From an uncultured Muribaculum sp. (lineage in GTDB: Bacteria > Bacteroidota > Bacteroidia > Bacteroidales > Muribaculaceae): a stretch of 49,416 bases of DNA. Location: positions 1-49,416 of the forward strand of contig NZ_CAJTYX010000021.1 in NCBI RefSeq assembly GCF_910583865.1. Direction: 5' to 3'. The notes beneath the pieces were generated by a model. It saw only the letters and a program-made list of their open reading frames with translations. It had not been told where the DNA came from and made no database searches. Below are positions 24,205 to 35,600 of the stretch, piece after piece. The translations under genes and the position numbers were made by a program. The first letter of the stretch is position 1; each line of letters opens with the position of its first letter.

Positions 24205-26016
24205 ATGTTTAAAAACCAACCGGCAGGGCTGTACGTGCTCTCGCTTGCCAACACCGGCGAGCGTTTCGGCTACTACACGATGCTTGCCATCTTCCTCTTC
24301 TACCTCCAGGCGAAGTTCGGCTTCGACTCCACCTGGACAGGCCAGATTTTCTCCATTTTCCTTGCATTAGTCTATTTTATGCCGCTCATAGGTGGATGGC
24401 TTGCCGACAAATGGAGCTTCTCAAAATGCGTGGTAAGCGGCATCGCCGTGATGTTTATCGGCTATGCCCTGATGTCCGCGCCCACCCCCGTGCGTTCCGA
24501 CATGTCCATGATGGTGCTCTTCGCCGCGCTGCTTTTCATTTCCGTGGGCACAGGGCTCTTCAAGGGCAACCTGCAGGTGATGGTCGGCGACCTCTATAAC
24601 GATCCCCGATATGCCGGCAAGCGCGACACGGCGTTCTCGCTCTTCTACATGGCCATAAACCTCGGCTCGATGTATGCTCCCGGAGCCGCGATAGCCCTCA
24701 AGAACGTGGCCCTGCGCAACGGCGGCTTCCTGACCTCCGACCCCATGGCCGCCACCGTCAGCAACTGGTGTCTCGACACCGACAACTTCGTCAACATGCC
24801 GGCAGCCGGCTCCGACAAGCTTACCGCCATGACCGACTTCGCCATCGAGAAAGGCATGGCCGAGGGTGGCGACGTAGCGGCCTTCCTGTCCGGCTATCTC
24901 AGCGACTTCGCCTCGGCATGCGGACAGGCGGGAGTGTCTTTGACACAATTTGCCACCGACTATATCACGGCCTTCTCGACAGGGTGCAGCTATGCCTTCT
25001 CCCTGGCATGCGTGTCGTTGATCATCAGCTTCCTGATCTATTTCTTCGGACGCCGCACCTACGCCCATATCATCAAGGATAAAAAAGCGATCCCCGCCGA
25101 AGCCAAAAGCGGCACCCCCGCTCCCAAGCAGCCCGAACTGACCCCGGAGCAGACCAAGGCACGCGTGGTGGCCCTCTTGCTGGTGTTCGCCGTGGTCATC
25201 TTCTTCTGGATGGTATTCCACCAGAACGGCCAGACACTGACGGAGTTCGCCAAGAGCTGTACCGCCAACTTCTCGTCGAGCTGGACCCGCATCGGATTCA
25301 ACCTCGGCGCCCTCACGGCCATATGGATCGGTGTCTACGCGCTGTTCAGCATGATCCAGAGCGCCACAGCCAAGGCCCGTGCGGTCAGCGGCGTGATTCT
25401 CGCCATATGCGTGGCAGTGGTGGCATACTTCGCCATTGACGTGATCCCCTCGGAAGTCACCGACATCGACCCCGCCGCTTACCAGCAGTTCAACCCCTTC
25501 TACGTGGTGGCCCTGACACCGTTCTCGCTCGCACTCTTCGGATGGCTCGCCAAGAAAGGCAAAGAGCCTTCGGCACCGCGCAAGATCGGCTACGGCATGG
25601 TAATGGCCGGCATCGCCTATTGCGTGATGGTGATGGGCTCGTTGTCTCTCGTAGGCACCAACGGCTCCATGTCGCCGAACTGGCTCATCTCAACCTATCT
25701 GCTCCTTACCTTCGCCGAACTGCTCCTCTCGCCTATGGGCATATCGTTCGTGTCAAAGGTCGCACCCCCAAAACTCAAGGGTGCGATGATGGGTGGATGG
25801 TTCGCAGCCACCGCCGTGGGCAACTATCTTGTCAGCATCCCTATGATTCTATGGGGTAAAATACCCGTATGGGCCATATGGTCTATCCTCATCGCCCTCT
25901 GCATGCTTTCGGCACTGTTCATATTCTCCATAATGAAGAAGCTCGAAGCCGCAACGTCCGACGCTCCCGCCAAGGATGTCGACGCGCTTGAGACCGTCGA
26001 GGAGGACGCCATCTGA
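24205..26016 (+). CDS. POT-family proton-dependent peptide transporter
   Basis: A 603-residue major-facilitator protein of the POT/PTR family, which imports di- and tripeptides with protons. The E-R-F-G-Y-Y motif of helix 1 is at residues 19-24, followed by G-G-W-L-A-D-K and the G-T-G-L-F-K-G-N segment; a late F-A-E-L-L-L-S-P-M-G matches the family. About 12-14 membrane segments are visible. An insertion around residues 170-260 carries extra loops, as in Bacteroidota homologues. It has no clear promoter in the 116-base gap. A peptide importer fits an organism that also secretes dipeptidyl peptidases. Confidence 0.93.
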   Translation: MFKNQPAGLYVLSLANTGERFGYYTMLAIFLFYLQAKFGFDSTWTGQIFSIFLALVYFMPLIGGWLADKWSFSKCVVSGIAVMFIGYALMSAPTPVRSDMSMMVLFAALLFISVGTGLFKGNLQVMVGDLYNDPRYAGKRDTAFSLFYMAINLGSMYAPGAAIALKNVALRNGGFLTSDPMAATVSNWCLDTDNFVNMPAAGSDKLTAMTDFAIEKGMAEGGDVAAFLSGYLSDFASACGQAGVSLTQFATDYITAFSTGCSYAFSLACVSLIISFLIYFFGRRTYAHIIKDKKAIPAEAKSGTPAPKQPELTPEQTKARVVALLLVFAVVIFFWMVFHQNGQTLTEFAKSCTANFSSSWTRIGFNLGALTAIWIGVYALFSMIQSATAKARAVSGVILAICVAVVAYFAIDVIPSEVTDIDPAAYQQFNPFYVVALTPFSLALFGWLAKKGKEPSAPRKIGYGMVMAGIAYCVMVMGSLSLVGTNGSMSPNWLISTYLLLTFAELLLSPMGISFVSKVAPPKLKGAMMGGWFAATAVGNYLVSIPMILWGKIPVWAIWSILIALCMLSALFIFSIMKKLEAATSDAPAKDVDALETVEEDAI

Positions 26017-26048
26017 GAATCAAACGCCCGGCAAGGCATCCTACGTAG

Positions 26049-26163
26049 GGATGCTTCCCGAAGCATCCGAATTAAACGCGCAGAGCACACGGAGATGAAA
26101 TCACCTTTTTCTCCGTGTGCTCTGACTCTGTATGCTCCGTGCGTACTCTGTATGCTCTGTGCG
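26049..26163. repeat. cluster of hairpins and a short direct repeat after the POT gene
   Basis: Three elements follow one another: an 8-bp hairpin with a 4-base loop at 26049-26068; a perfect 14-bp inverted repeat at 26081-26094 and 26111-26124 whose loop ends in TTTTT; and a 19-bp direct repeat with one mismatch at 26125-26143 and 26145-26163. The first two could end the POT transcript. The sequence resembles repeated intergenic DNA more than a gene. Confidence 0.65.
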
Positions 26164-26190
26164 AAAATTTCGCAACGTTATCGCGCGAAA

Positions 26191-26222
26191 TTTGCCGATT
26201 TCCAAATTTATCCCTATCTTTG
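26191..26222 (+). promoter_or_regulatory. tRNA-Gln promoter
   Basis: TTTG at 26191-26194, a 20-base spacer, and TATCTTTG at 26215-26222, about 40 bases before the mature tRNA. Confidence 0.7.
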
Positions 26223-26261
26223 CACCGCTTAAGCCCCGCACGGGGTTGGGCGCAAAAGGAT

Positions 26262-26332
26262 TGTCTTATGGTGTAATGGTAGCACTGCAGTTTTTGGTTC
26301 TGCCTGTCCAGGTTCGAATCCTGGTAAGACAA
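26262..26332 (+). tRNA. tRNA-Gln (anticodon UUG)
   Basis: A 71-base tRNA without encoded CCA. Acceptor strands TGTCTTA (26262-26268) and TAAGACA (26325-26331) pair perfectly, with discriminator A. The anticodon loop TTTTGGT at 26292-26298 carries TTG at 26294-26296. The T arm CCAGG-TTCGAAT-CCTGG is perfect. The base pair closing the anticodon stem is a T-T mismatch. Confidence 0.95.
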
Positions 26333-26339
26333 CACCGAT

Positions 26340-26383
26340 CAAGGAGTCAAGCGACAACCGCTTGGCTCCTTGACTTTTTCATG
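26340..26383 (+). terminator. intrinsic terminator of tRNA-Gln
   Basis: A 14-bp stem with one G-T pair (26340-26353 and 26359-26372), a 5-base loop, then ACTTTTTC. It lies 7 bases after the tRNA. Confidence 0.8.
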
Positions 26384-26530
26384 CCATTCTATGGGCTGGC
26401 TGGATAAACATTTGGGAGCAATGGTGTATCATATGCCTCCCGGGTGCTTTTATTGCATCTAAACAGCTAATTATCGGAGCAATATTATTATGTTTTTCAG
26501 CATATTTTATTGCCGGTTTGAAAAAATGTG

Positions 26531-26538
26531 TAATTTTG
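26531..26538 (+). promoter_or_regulatory. -7 element of the leader RNA
   Basis: TAATTTTG at 26531-26538, with a TTG at 26510-26512 (18-base spacer). It starts the only transcript visible upstream of the surface-protein operon. Confidence 0.55.
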
Positions 26539-26543
26539 CGTAG

Positions 26544-26811
26544 ATTTCCACGCTGAGTTGTCGTAACATACGACAGGTAGTGGGAGGTCATTACATAAAT
26601 GAAGCGTGTGCTGCGCTTTGTCTTGACGCATAGAAAATCTGGCAGTTTTCAAACTCCGTCAAAATGAAGCAACGGCAGATGCCACGGGTATGTATACTTA
26701 CCTTTAGGTATTACATATCGGCGTGGAGTCTGCGTTGCTCGTTCTACGGAGTTGGGCTATGCCAGATGCCACTATGCGAGAGCGAGTAACGGTACGGCTC
26801 CCGCTTTTTTA
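26544..26811 (+). ncRNA. structured leader or independent small RNA ending in an intrinsic terminator
   Basis: About 268 bases between a promoter and a terminator, without an open frame. Nested pairings form one long irregular hairpin: 26637-26644 with 26760-26767 (8 bp), 26652-26659 with 26746-26753 (8 bp), 26668-26679 with 26729-26739 (one bulged G), and inner CCACG/CGTGG, ATGTA/TACAT and TACC/GGTA steps. A 7-bp hairpin lies at 26559-26575. The terminator is GCGAGAGC/GCTCCCGC (26776-26783 with 26797-26804) plus six T. A long hairpin with bulges recalls 6S-type RNA; an attenuator for the operon 53 bases downstream is the alternative. The family is not identified. Confidence 0.6.
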
Positions 26812-26863
26812 TTAATAACCGACATCTAAACAAATTCAACAATAAACTTACTTATCACAAATC

Positions 26864-29596
26864 ATGAAGAAAATCAAGCTCCTCATTGTATGTATGCTCA
26901 TTGAGCTACTGCAATTTACCGCTGTCGGCCAGTTCCAGGCGGCAGCTCAAACAGCCACAGGGGTCTATACTGTCAATGTAAACACACCCGGCACATTTGG
27001 ACAGGTAATACTTAAAACGGTGGATAACTGGTCGGATGTAGTCGAGCTGACCGTTTCGGGATATTTGAACGAAACAGACATGGCATATTTCTCCCGAATG
27101 CAGAACATGACAAAACTGGATTTAAGCCAGGTTGACATCACTTGTGTTTCGGGTTGCGAGGGACTTGGTGCATTACAAAGCGTAGTTTTACCCGAATCAG
27201 TTACAAAAGTTGCAGATAACGCTTTTAAGAATTGTAGTTCCTTATCGGCAATAAATCTTAGCCACATCGCAGAAATCGGTTCGTCATCATTCTATAAATG
27301 CGTCAACCTGACAGGTGATTTAACACTTAACAATCTAATGACACTTGGAGCACAAGCATTTAGTAATTGTTCTGGTATAACAACAGTTGAAATGCCGGTA
27401 GTCACAGAAGTCGGCGATTATGCTTTCTCCATGAACAATTCCAATAGTTCGCTCACAGCGGTAAATCTCCCGAATGTAACATCCATTGGTGCAGGAGCAT
27501 TTCAGTATTGCAGTAAACTCCAATCAATTTATATTCCTAACTGCACATACCTCGGTAATGACGACATAACAAACGCTTACAGAGGGGATTGTTTTCGTTA
27601 TTGTTCAAACCTGACTTCTGTAACATTATCTGACGAGTTGGAATTTATTCCGTATGAAACATTTTGTTCTACCGGCCTTAAGACAATCAAGCTGCCTTCA
27701 GCATTAAAAGCCATCGGAAATAGTGCGTTTGAGGTCTCCAAGCTATCTTCAATTGATATTCCGGAAGGCGTAAAAACGATTGGAGAAGAAGCCTTTAGTG
27801 GTTGTCCACTTGAAAACATAGCCCTACCTTCCACATTGGAAAGCATCGCAAATGATGCCTTCTATTATCGTAAAGAGAACTACAACTCATCAACCGGCAA
27901 CTATTCCTACACATATGTTTTGAAAGACGTTTATTGCAAAAGCGTAGCACCTATTGTCACTTCGGTTTTCAATAACGACATGGCAAAGGGAGCAACTCTC
28001 CATGTACCCGCTTTCAGCATCTCAGCGTACAAACTTGATGACAACTGGTACATGTTCAATAAAATAGAAGCATTGGAGGGGGATTTGACCGATATAACCA
28101 TAAACAACACGTTTACAATCATCGATTACACAGGCCTTGCCAACAACGCAAACCTTACATTGACATCCTCACAGACTGCCGGCCACCTTACGATCAGTGG
28201 AGATGGAACGTTGTCTCTTGATAATTTCACCCAAAACCAAAACTTTGAATCCAAACGTGATGATTATTATGATGAGAATAACCATTATACGTACCGCTAT
28301 AGCTATCCATACTGCACAACCCTGATTACAAATAATGAGGTTCGTGCCAATAATGTGACAACCAAAATCTTGTTGCCGACAAACCGTTGGTCATTCATCT
28401 CGCTGCCATACGATGTAAATGTGTCAAGCATAGTTGTTCCCGAAGGGACAATGTGGGTTGTCCGTAAATATAACGGTTCAAATCGCGCTTCAATGTCAGG
28501 TGAGACATGGGAAAACGCAACTTCAGGACAGACATTGAATGCCGGAGAAGGGTATATCTTCCATTGTATAAACGGGAACGGTAATTCGTGGGATACTGAT
28601 TATGTTGAATTTGAATTCCCGGCAATCAACAACTCAAACAAGAACAATATATTCAGTTGCAATGATGTCTTAAGGACAATCAAGGAATATCCCGCAGAAT
28701 TTTCGCACAATAGAGGCTGGAATCTGATAGGCAATCCATATCCTTCATATTTAAACAGTAGATATGTCGATTTCGCGGCCCCAATTACAGTATGGAATGG
28801 CAATGGTTACACGGCTTATTCATTGGCTGATGATGAATATGTGCTGCGGCCCAATGAAGCATTCTTTGTGCAGTGTCCGTTAAATACAAACCAAGTCAAG
28901 TTCCACAAAGATGGCAGGACGCACAATTACACGTCCTCACCAATACCTGATTATCTGCGTTCGAGGGCGCAGGCATCGAATAGCAGATCCATACTGAACT
29001 TCATAATTTCCAATGAAAAATATTCGGACAGAACGCGCCTTGTATTGAATGAATCGGCTTCATACGATTACGAAATCGAGAAAGATGCAAGCAAATTCAT
29101 GAGCAGCAACGAGAATGTTCCACAGATATACATAATTGACAATGGTGTCCATTATGCCATTGATGAGCGACCGTTAGGTACAGGAGAATATTCTCTTGGA
29201 GTCTACATTGGCACAGAAGGCGATTATAAAATCGCGCTGAATGCCAATAATTCAGAGTATGATATTTTCCTCGTAGACAAAGAAGCCAATGAAACAACAA
29301 AACTGAATGAAAAGACTTATTCCTTTAAGTCCGCTTCTCAAACAGCCAATAATCGTTTTGCATTAAAAGTCATGCCACGAGGCGGACTCTCTTCAATTGG
29401 TGGTGTATCAGCAAATAATGCCGGTTTTACCGTCAACGGCAATAAATTATCAGTCGATAATAACACTCCGATTTCAATATACACTATTGACGGAAGGCTC
29501 ATATACCATGGTATAGTGGATGATCCCATTGAACTATCTTCAGGAATCTATCTGCTTTCCATCAGCAACACAACTCATAAAATCGCAATCAAGTAG
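26864..29596 (+). CDS. BspA-like leucine-rich-repeat surface protein with T9SS tail
   Basis: A 910-residue exported protein. A signal peptide (about 28 residues) is followed by BspA/LRR_5-type repeats through about residue 380, each built around a segment like L-x-x-I-x-L-P-x-x-V-T-x-I-G-x-x-A-F-x-x-C. A beta-rich middle (residues about 500-750: W-S-F-I-S-L-P-Y-D, then G-W-N-L-I-G-N-P-Y-P-S-Y, then N-E-A-F-F-V-Q) resembles domains often found before T9SS tails, and the end (I-S-I-Y-T-I-D-G-R-L-I, then G-I-Y-L-L-S-I) is a type A sorting domain. BspA-type proteins bind fibronectin or other bacteria. It is much AT-richer than housekeeping neighbours, and the next gene starts 9 bases on, so the two form an operon. 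The leader motif CTTATCACA sits 3 bases before the ATG. Confidence 0.87.
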   Translation: MKKIKLLIVCMLIELLQFTAVGQFQAAAQTATGVYTVNVNTPGTFGQVILKTVDNWSDVVELTVSGYLNETDMAYFSRMQNMTKLDLSQVDITCVSGCEGLGALQSVVLPESVTKVADNAFKNCSSLSAINLSHIAEIGSSSFYKCVNLTGDLTLNNLMTLGAQAFSNCSGITTVEMPVVTEVGDYAFSMNNSNSSLTAVNLPNVTSIGAGAFQYCSKLQSIYIPNCTYLGNDDITNAYRGDCFRYCSNLTSVTLSDELEFIPYETFCSTGLKTIKLPSALKAIGNSAFEVSKLSSIDIPEGVKTIGEEAFSGCPLENIALPSTLESIANDAFYYRKENYNSSTGNYSYTYVLKDVYCKSVAPIVTSVFNNDMAKGATLHVPAFSISAYKLDDNWYMFNKIEALEGDLTDITINNTFTIIDYTGLANNANLTLTSSQTAGHLTISGDGTLSLDNFTQNQNFESKRDDYYDENNHYTYRYSYPYCTTLITNNEVRANNVTTKILLPTNRWSFISLPYDVNVSSIVVPEGTMWVVRKYNGSNRASMSGETWENATSGQTLNAGEGYIFHCINGNGNSWDTDYVEFEFPAINNSNKNNIFSCNDVLRTIKEYPAEFSHNRGWNLIGNPYPSYLNSRYVDFAAPITVWNGNGYTAYSLADDEYVLRPNEAFFVQCPLNTNQVKFHKDGRTHNYTSSPIPDYLRSRAQASNSRSILNFIISNEKYSDRTRLVLNESASYDYEIEKDASKFMSSNENVPQIYIIDNGVHYAIDERPLGTGEYSLGVYIGTEGDYKIALNANNSEYDIFLVDKEANETTKLNEKTYSFKSASQTANNRFALKVMPRGGLSSIGGVSANNAGFTVNGNKLSVDNNTPISIYTIDGRLIYHGIVDDPIELSSGIYLLSISNTTHKIAIK

Positions 29597-29605
29597 ACAC
29601 CTAAT

Positions 29606-32600
29606 ATGAAGCATCTTGCATTATTCATCGTGGCAATCCTGTATTGCGTGACAGGATTTGCCCAAGGTGGGTACGACCCTGAGAATCCCGGAGATCCCAA
29701 TCCTTATCGGAGACTCACGGTCCTTGCCTCTCCGAAAGCCGGAGGATCTGTCGGGACGTACAATGATTCCCAAGTCGGTGTAGGACAAACGGTTTCTTGT
29801 TACGCCAATGAAAACAAATACTATGATTTTGTTCATTGGCTTAAGAATGGAGAAATAGTTTCTACCGAATCCAACTACTCATTTGTCATGCCGGATGAGA
29901 ATGTGGAAATAGTAGCCGTGTTTGAACTGCACTATAATCCTGAAAGTCCCGACGACCCGCAGGAAGCCAGACCAAGCCACAGAATAACCCTGACCGCTTC
30001 CCCTGGCAAGGGAGGTCGCTTCAATAGTCCGGTATTTAAACTGTGTGAAGGAGATACAGCCCACATCTACGCGTATCCCAATGAGGGTTACAGATTTGAA
30101 GAATGGCTTTTGGATGGAGCATTGGTATCGACAAAAAATCCCCTACAGATTAAAATGACAGATAGGGATCTGCACTATACCGCCCGCTTCTCCTATAATC
30201 CGATTAATCCGACCGACCCCTCTGTCAACCTTTTCAATCCCGGCACGGGTGAAATGGTGGTAGACAGATTTGAGCAAGGTTACCTATCGAGCGCTATCTC
30301 TCGTCTTTTGAATGATGACTACGAGTATTCTTCCATTCAATCATTATTGGTGAGTGGAATGATGGATGGTTCGGACTTCGGTGTGATGTATAATTTGTCA
30401 AACTGTGCGGTTATTGATTTGAGCCGGACAAACGGCTATGCCGGAATCCCCTCGTATGCATTTGAATCAATGACAGCACTTACCGATCTTTTGCTCCCAT
30501 CATGCATCAACTCGATTGGGCGTTACGCATTCCAAGACTGTAAAAATCTGTCTGTAATCACTTGCTACGCTGTCATACCACCATCTTTAGAATATGGTGT
30601 GTTTGATGGTGTTGACCGTTCTGTCGTGATTAAAGTCCCTTCCCAATCAGTGGATTTATATAAAAACGCACAAGGTTGGAAGGATTTCACCATTTTGCCT
30701 GCTGATGCCAACGTGTTCTCAATATCCGTGTCCCTTCCACAGGATGCCAAAGATGGCAGATACAAGAATATGGGCATAGAACTGCTGAACACATCGAATG
30801 GACAACGTTATAAGTATCTTATCACAGACAAAGCAGAATATGTCTTTGGCAATCTCTTGTCATCAACCAAATATTCAGTATCTGTAAAAAATACCAAGAA
30901 CGAAATTTTAGGTGAGATTTCAGACTTGGAAATTATTGATAAAGATTTGACCGTTGCATTCCGGAATTTGCGACAGCCTCAGAATGTATCGGTTAAAGTA
31001 ATGACTCCTGCGGGAAATGATGTGACATCGGAGACTACCATAAAATGGTTCAATGATGCCAACGAGCTTTTGCACCAAGGTTCAACGCTTGTGGGTGTGC
31101 TTGAAAATTCAGTTGTGTCTTATGACGTGATTTTGCCGCAGCACTTGCAGCAATTCTACATACAACCTTCATCACAAACGATTACGGTGTCAGGCCAAAA
31201 TGCACTGGCTTGTACACTTGAGGAATTGGGCAAAAGCATCCTAAAAGGCAAGATATGTGACACTGACGATAATGTTATAAATACAGCCATTATTACCATC
31301 TCTAAAAAGATAAACGGGACATATTCCAATTCGGAGATCGCCCAATGCGACGACAATGGCAATTATGAACTCGAAGTGCCTGATGTACCGCTGAAAGTAA
31401 CCGTTTCTGCAAATGGCCATATCAGCCAGACCAAGGAATTGGAAGCCGCATCTATAGGCCTCGGAGATATTCAATTGGAGAAAATTACCGGAATAACAAT
31501 AATCCCATCGTATAGTATACAAAAAGTTGACACCGAGGGAGAGGAAACACAAAACTCAAATTGGCTTATTGATGATACCAATGTCGCTTATCGAGTTGAA
31601 AATCCTGATGGGAATGAAATACCCGGCTGTGTCTATCAATCGGGAGTTATTGTTTTGCCGGAATCCATCAATATGGGTGACCAATTAAACATCGTAGCGT
31701 ACAGCAAAAGCAATCAGTTCAAAGATACCAGACAGTCCATAGTTGTCACTTCAAAAAATACTTACGTAACAATTCCGATTGTGAAATATGGGGGTGTTGA
31801 TATAACCGCCAATTGCGATGCGACAACCTCAAATATCTGCCTGCTGTATAATGCAGATGGCAAGCAAGTCGGCAAGGCAGCGTTACGGAATAACAGCGCA
31901 TCGTTTTTCAATCTGCCGGATGGGAAATATTCAATCGTTTCCATGCGTAAATCCGAGTTGCTTGGTTCGGTAACGAACCTATCGTCACTCCGGCAAACAC
32001 AATTAGAGCAAGGCAGCGATTATCTGCTCAGCAACGTTGATGTGACAAGCGGAAAAATTTCAAATGTCGTTATTGGCAACATACCCGATTTGGACGAAGC
32101 CAAAATGTATTATACGAATAATCGGGAGACATATTTTATGTCTAACAAAACACAACTGACAATCGGCAACTATGTTACATTAAAGACAAAAATAACTGTC
32201 AAGGATGAGTATGCCGATATGATTGATGCGGCTACTCTTGTCGTCGACATTCCGTCGAATTGTGAATTTGTTGATAATTCAATAATTTCCGGTTCCGGTT
32301 ATCTTGGATATGAATATGCAGACAATCGACTGACTATCCCCATTCAGAATCTAAGCGATGCCGTTCGCTTCTGCGTAGTTCCTATTGAAGGCGGTACATG
32401 CAAACCTAACGCTTTTGTCAAACTGATTGTCGATAATCAGGAAGTTCTACAACCAATAGGTTCTGCATATTTTGAGGCACAGAACTTCAACCTTGCGGCT
32501 CCGAAAAAGACATCAAAAACGACAATTGCAGTTCGAGGAACCGCAACAGCTGATAGCGAAGTCAAAATATATGACAACGACAGATTGGTTGGTACTACTT

Positions 32601-35600
32601 ACAGTATGCCAAACGGTGAATGGGCTATGAAGATTTCTTTGGTCAAACCGTATTCGTTTTCATTGCATCATATTCATGCGGAGATTACAAATTCCGAAGG
32701 TCGTCGCTTACTGACCGAGACCCGTACCGTAGATTACAACCAATCTTACGCCGACTTGTCAACAATAACGATGGCATATGGCAAGGAGCGTTTTGTGTTT
32801 GATCAAATCAACGGACGCACAAATGTCTCTAATTACATTTATTGGGTACATCCCGACGAACATGGTTACCAACCAACACCCAAATTTACATTTATTGCAG
32901 ACTTCACGAATAACAATCTGGATGTTATAAGTAACGTTCTGTTCAAAGTCAAAATGCTTAATGGGTCTATCCGTTATCTTTCCGGCGAATACAACGAAAT
33001 TTCCGGGAATTGGGTGGCAACATCATCTTTTTCAGAAACGCAAGCGCCTGTGAATGTTGCATGCGATTTTGATGTCGCAATTGACGAAAATGTATATTGC
33101 GAGGAAGCATTTAACGATCAAATTAGCGGCCTGATTAATGCGACAAATCATCTGTTAGAAGAATTTGAGAATAATGTCTCTTTAACGGCAAATATCGATG
33201 AGGATGATAGATTTGAAGGTTATTTGGTGTATGGTAATTATAGACTTCCGTATAGTGTCATGTCATTGGATTATGACGATGTATATGGCCGACTGATGAA
33301 CGAGAAGCAATTCTATATGTATGAAATTGAGGGTGACAAGATATTCTACAATATTGAGTCAACCGATACGAAAATGATATATACTGTTGCCGATTCCAAC
33401 GAAAAAATGGCATTAAGCATTATGGTCGGAGTGGATGACGTACAAAATAATGGGATGAAACGCGCTATTAATTGGGATTGGATTAGACCAATGAGAGAAT
33501 CATTTAATAACGGTTCATTCTTACGCCATTTTTCCGGAGGTATGGGTATCCTATTAGACATTTTCAGTATGGCAGAGTATATCAACGTAAGAGGCGATTT
33601 CAATCTCATGATGGATAACGCCGTCAAATACGCCAATAAGTTTGAACAACTTAACGCCAATACTAAAGATTTAATCTTGGCGCAATGTAAGAACGGAGAT
33701 TATCGATTAGGGCGGACCCAAATGCAATTGGCCGATATTGACAGACTTTACCTAAGAGATAGAACATCCGAATTTTCAGATAGGTATTACCAATATTTGA
33801 CCGATTATAAGTGGGCGTTAGGATGGAATGTAGCCGGAAATATTGCGTCACTGGGAGTGGGGAAATTGATAGGCAAAGCCGACAAATTTATAAAGGGAAA
33901 GGGAGAGTGTGTGATAAGATGGTATAATAGACATATCAATAATACTGCTAATGCTGATGTGGTCGCAGAGACAATGACCAATTCGTTAGGGATTGCCTAT
34001 AATGCTGTTCAAAACGGAGTTTCAGAAACTATTAATCCGGCTTTCTATGATTTTGATGGAGTCAGAGATAAGTTGTGGTTATGGTCTAATACTGAATTCC
34101 TATCAATATCAAATGAATATAGCGATTTAGATGAAAAGATAAAACGTGCATATCATAATTGTCCTGAAGATGAACAGGAAGATGATGACAATGATGACGA
34201 TGGAGGCAACGACGATGATGATTTCCCAACTCCACCTATCATTCCATCGATAGACCCATCCGGCTATGTCTATGAGGCTGTACCTTCAAATCGTATTTCA
34301 GGAGTGACTGCAACAGCCTACTATAAGCAGCAAGATGAGGATATGTATGGCGACATCACCGAGACTGCGGTCGTGTGGGATGCTGCGCCATTCGGTCAAG
34401 AGAACCCACTTACCACTGATGCTCAAGGCATGTATGCATGGGATGTCCCTGCCGGCATGTGGCAGGTACGGTTTGAGAAGGATGGCTATGAGGCAGCTCA
34501 ATCTGAGTGGTTGCCAGTTCCGCCACCTCAACTTGATGTGAACATTGCCATGACACAAGCAAAGCAGCCGGAAGTCAAAGCCGTTCATGCTTATTCTGAT
34601 GGCGTGACTATTGAGTTTGATAAATTCATGCTGCCATCAACAATGACTTTAGGAAACATCATTGTCACACAAGATGGACGTATGATTGACGGCAACATTG
34701 TCGCTTCAGACATCGAGATGGATATTAACGGAAATTCGTTCTGTTCAAAAATCGAATACAAGCCGGCAACACCGTTTGCAGAAGGAATCGCGACCGTTTT
34801 TGTCAGCAAGGCAGTCAAGAGCTATGCCAACATAAATATGGGCGAGGATTTTATGCAGACATTCTCAATTGAGCCTCGCATTTCCGATATTGAGGTGATT
34901 AGGAACATAGATGTGTATAGCGGCTCCACAGTGACGGTGGATGCCTCAATCCTCCCAAGCACGGCAGCACAAGGCAAAACCGTCACTATCGAATCCCTGA
35001 ATCCTCTTATTGCCACTGTTTCAATAGAGCAGGTTGAAATAGGTGGGAATGGAAACATATCTTTTGATATCTCAGGACTGATTATCGGAAGTACCGGAAT
35101 CAAATTATCCATTGAAGATTATGACATTGATGTAACGATCGGAGTCAACGTAATGACTCCTCGCGAGGAGCCGCAAGTAGCGACACCCCGTGCGTCAATC
35201 GAATCAGGAGAAGTTATGGTCGGAACAGAAGTTTATTTGTCCTGCGAGACAGAAAACGCATCGATATATTATACAATCGATGGTTCATGCCCATGCGATG
35301 TCGACAGGATATTGTATACCGGTGCCCCCATTGTGATAACTACGGACGTAACACTAAAAGTCATCGCCGAAGCCGACGGAATGATTGAAAGCGAAATCGC
35401 CGAATACCAATATACAGTTAATCCCTCTGGAATTGGAGATATTCAAATTAACAACGACTTAAGCATATATCCTCTGCCATTGGGCGAATACCTGAATATT
35501 TCCAACGGAGATATCGCGATTGATTCCGTATCCATGTTTGACATAAATGGTAAGATGATATTGCATTCAGATAAATCTGAAAAACAAGTTTCTTTGAAGG

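Noticed and set aside
24205..26016. Insertion of extra loops in the POT transporter as a fusion
   Set aside because: The extra segment between helices is of a size seen in Bacteroidota homologues and has no independent domain signature.
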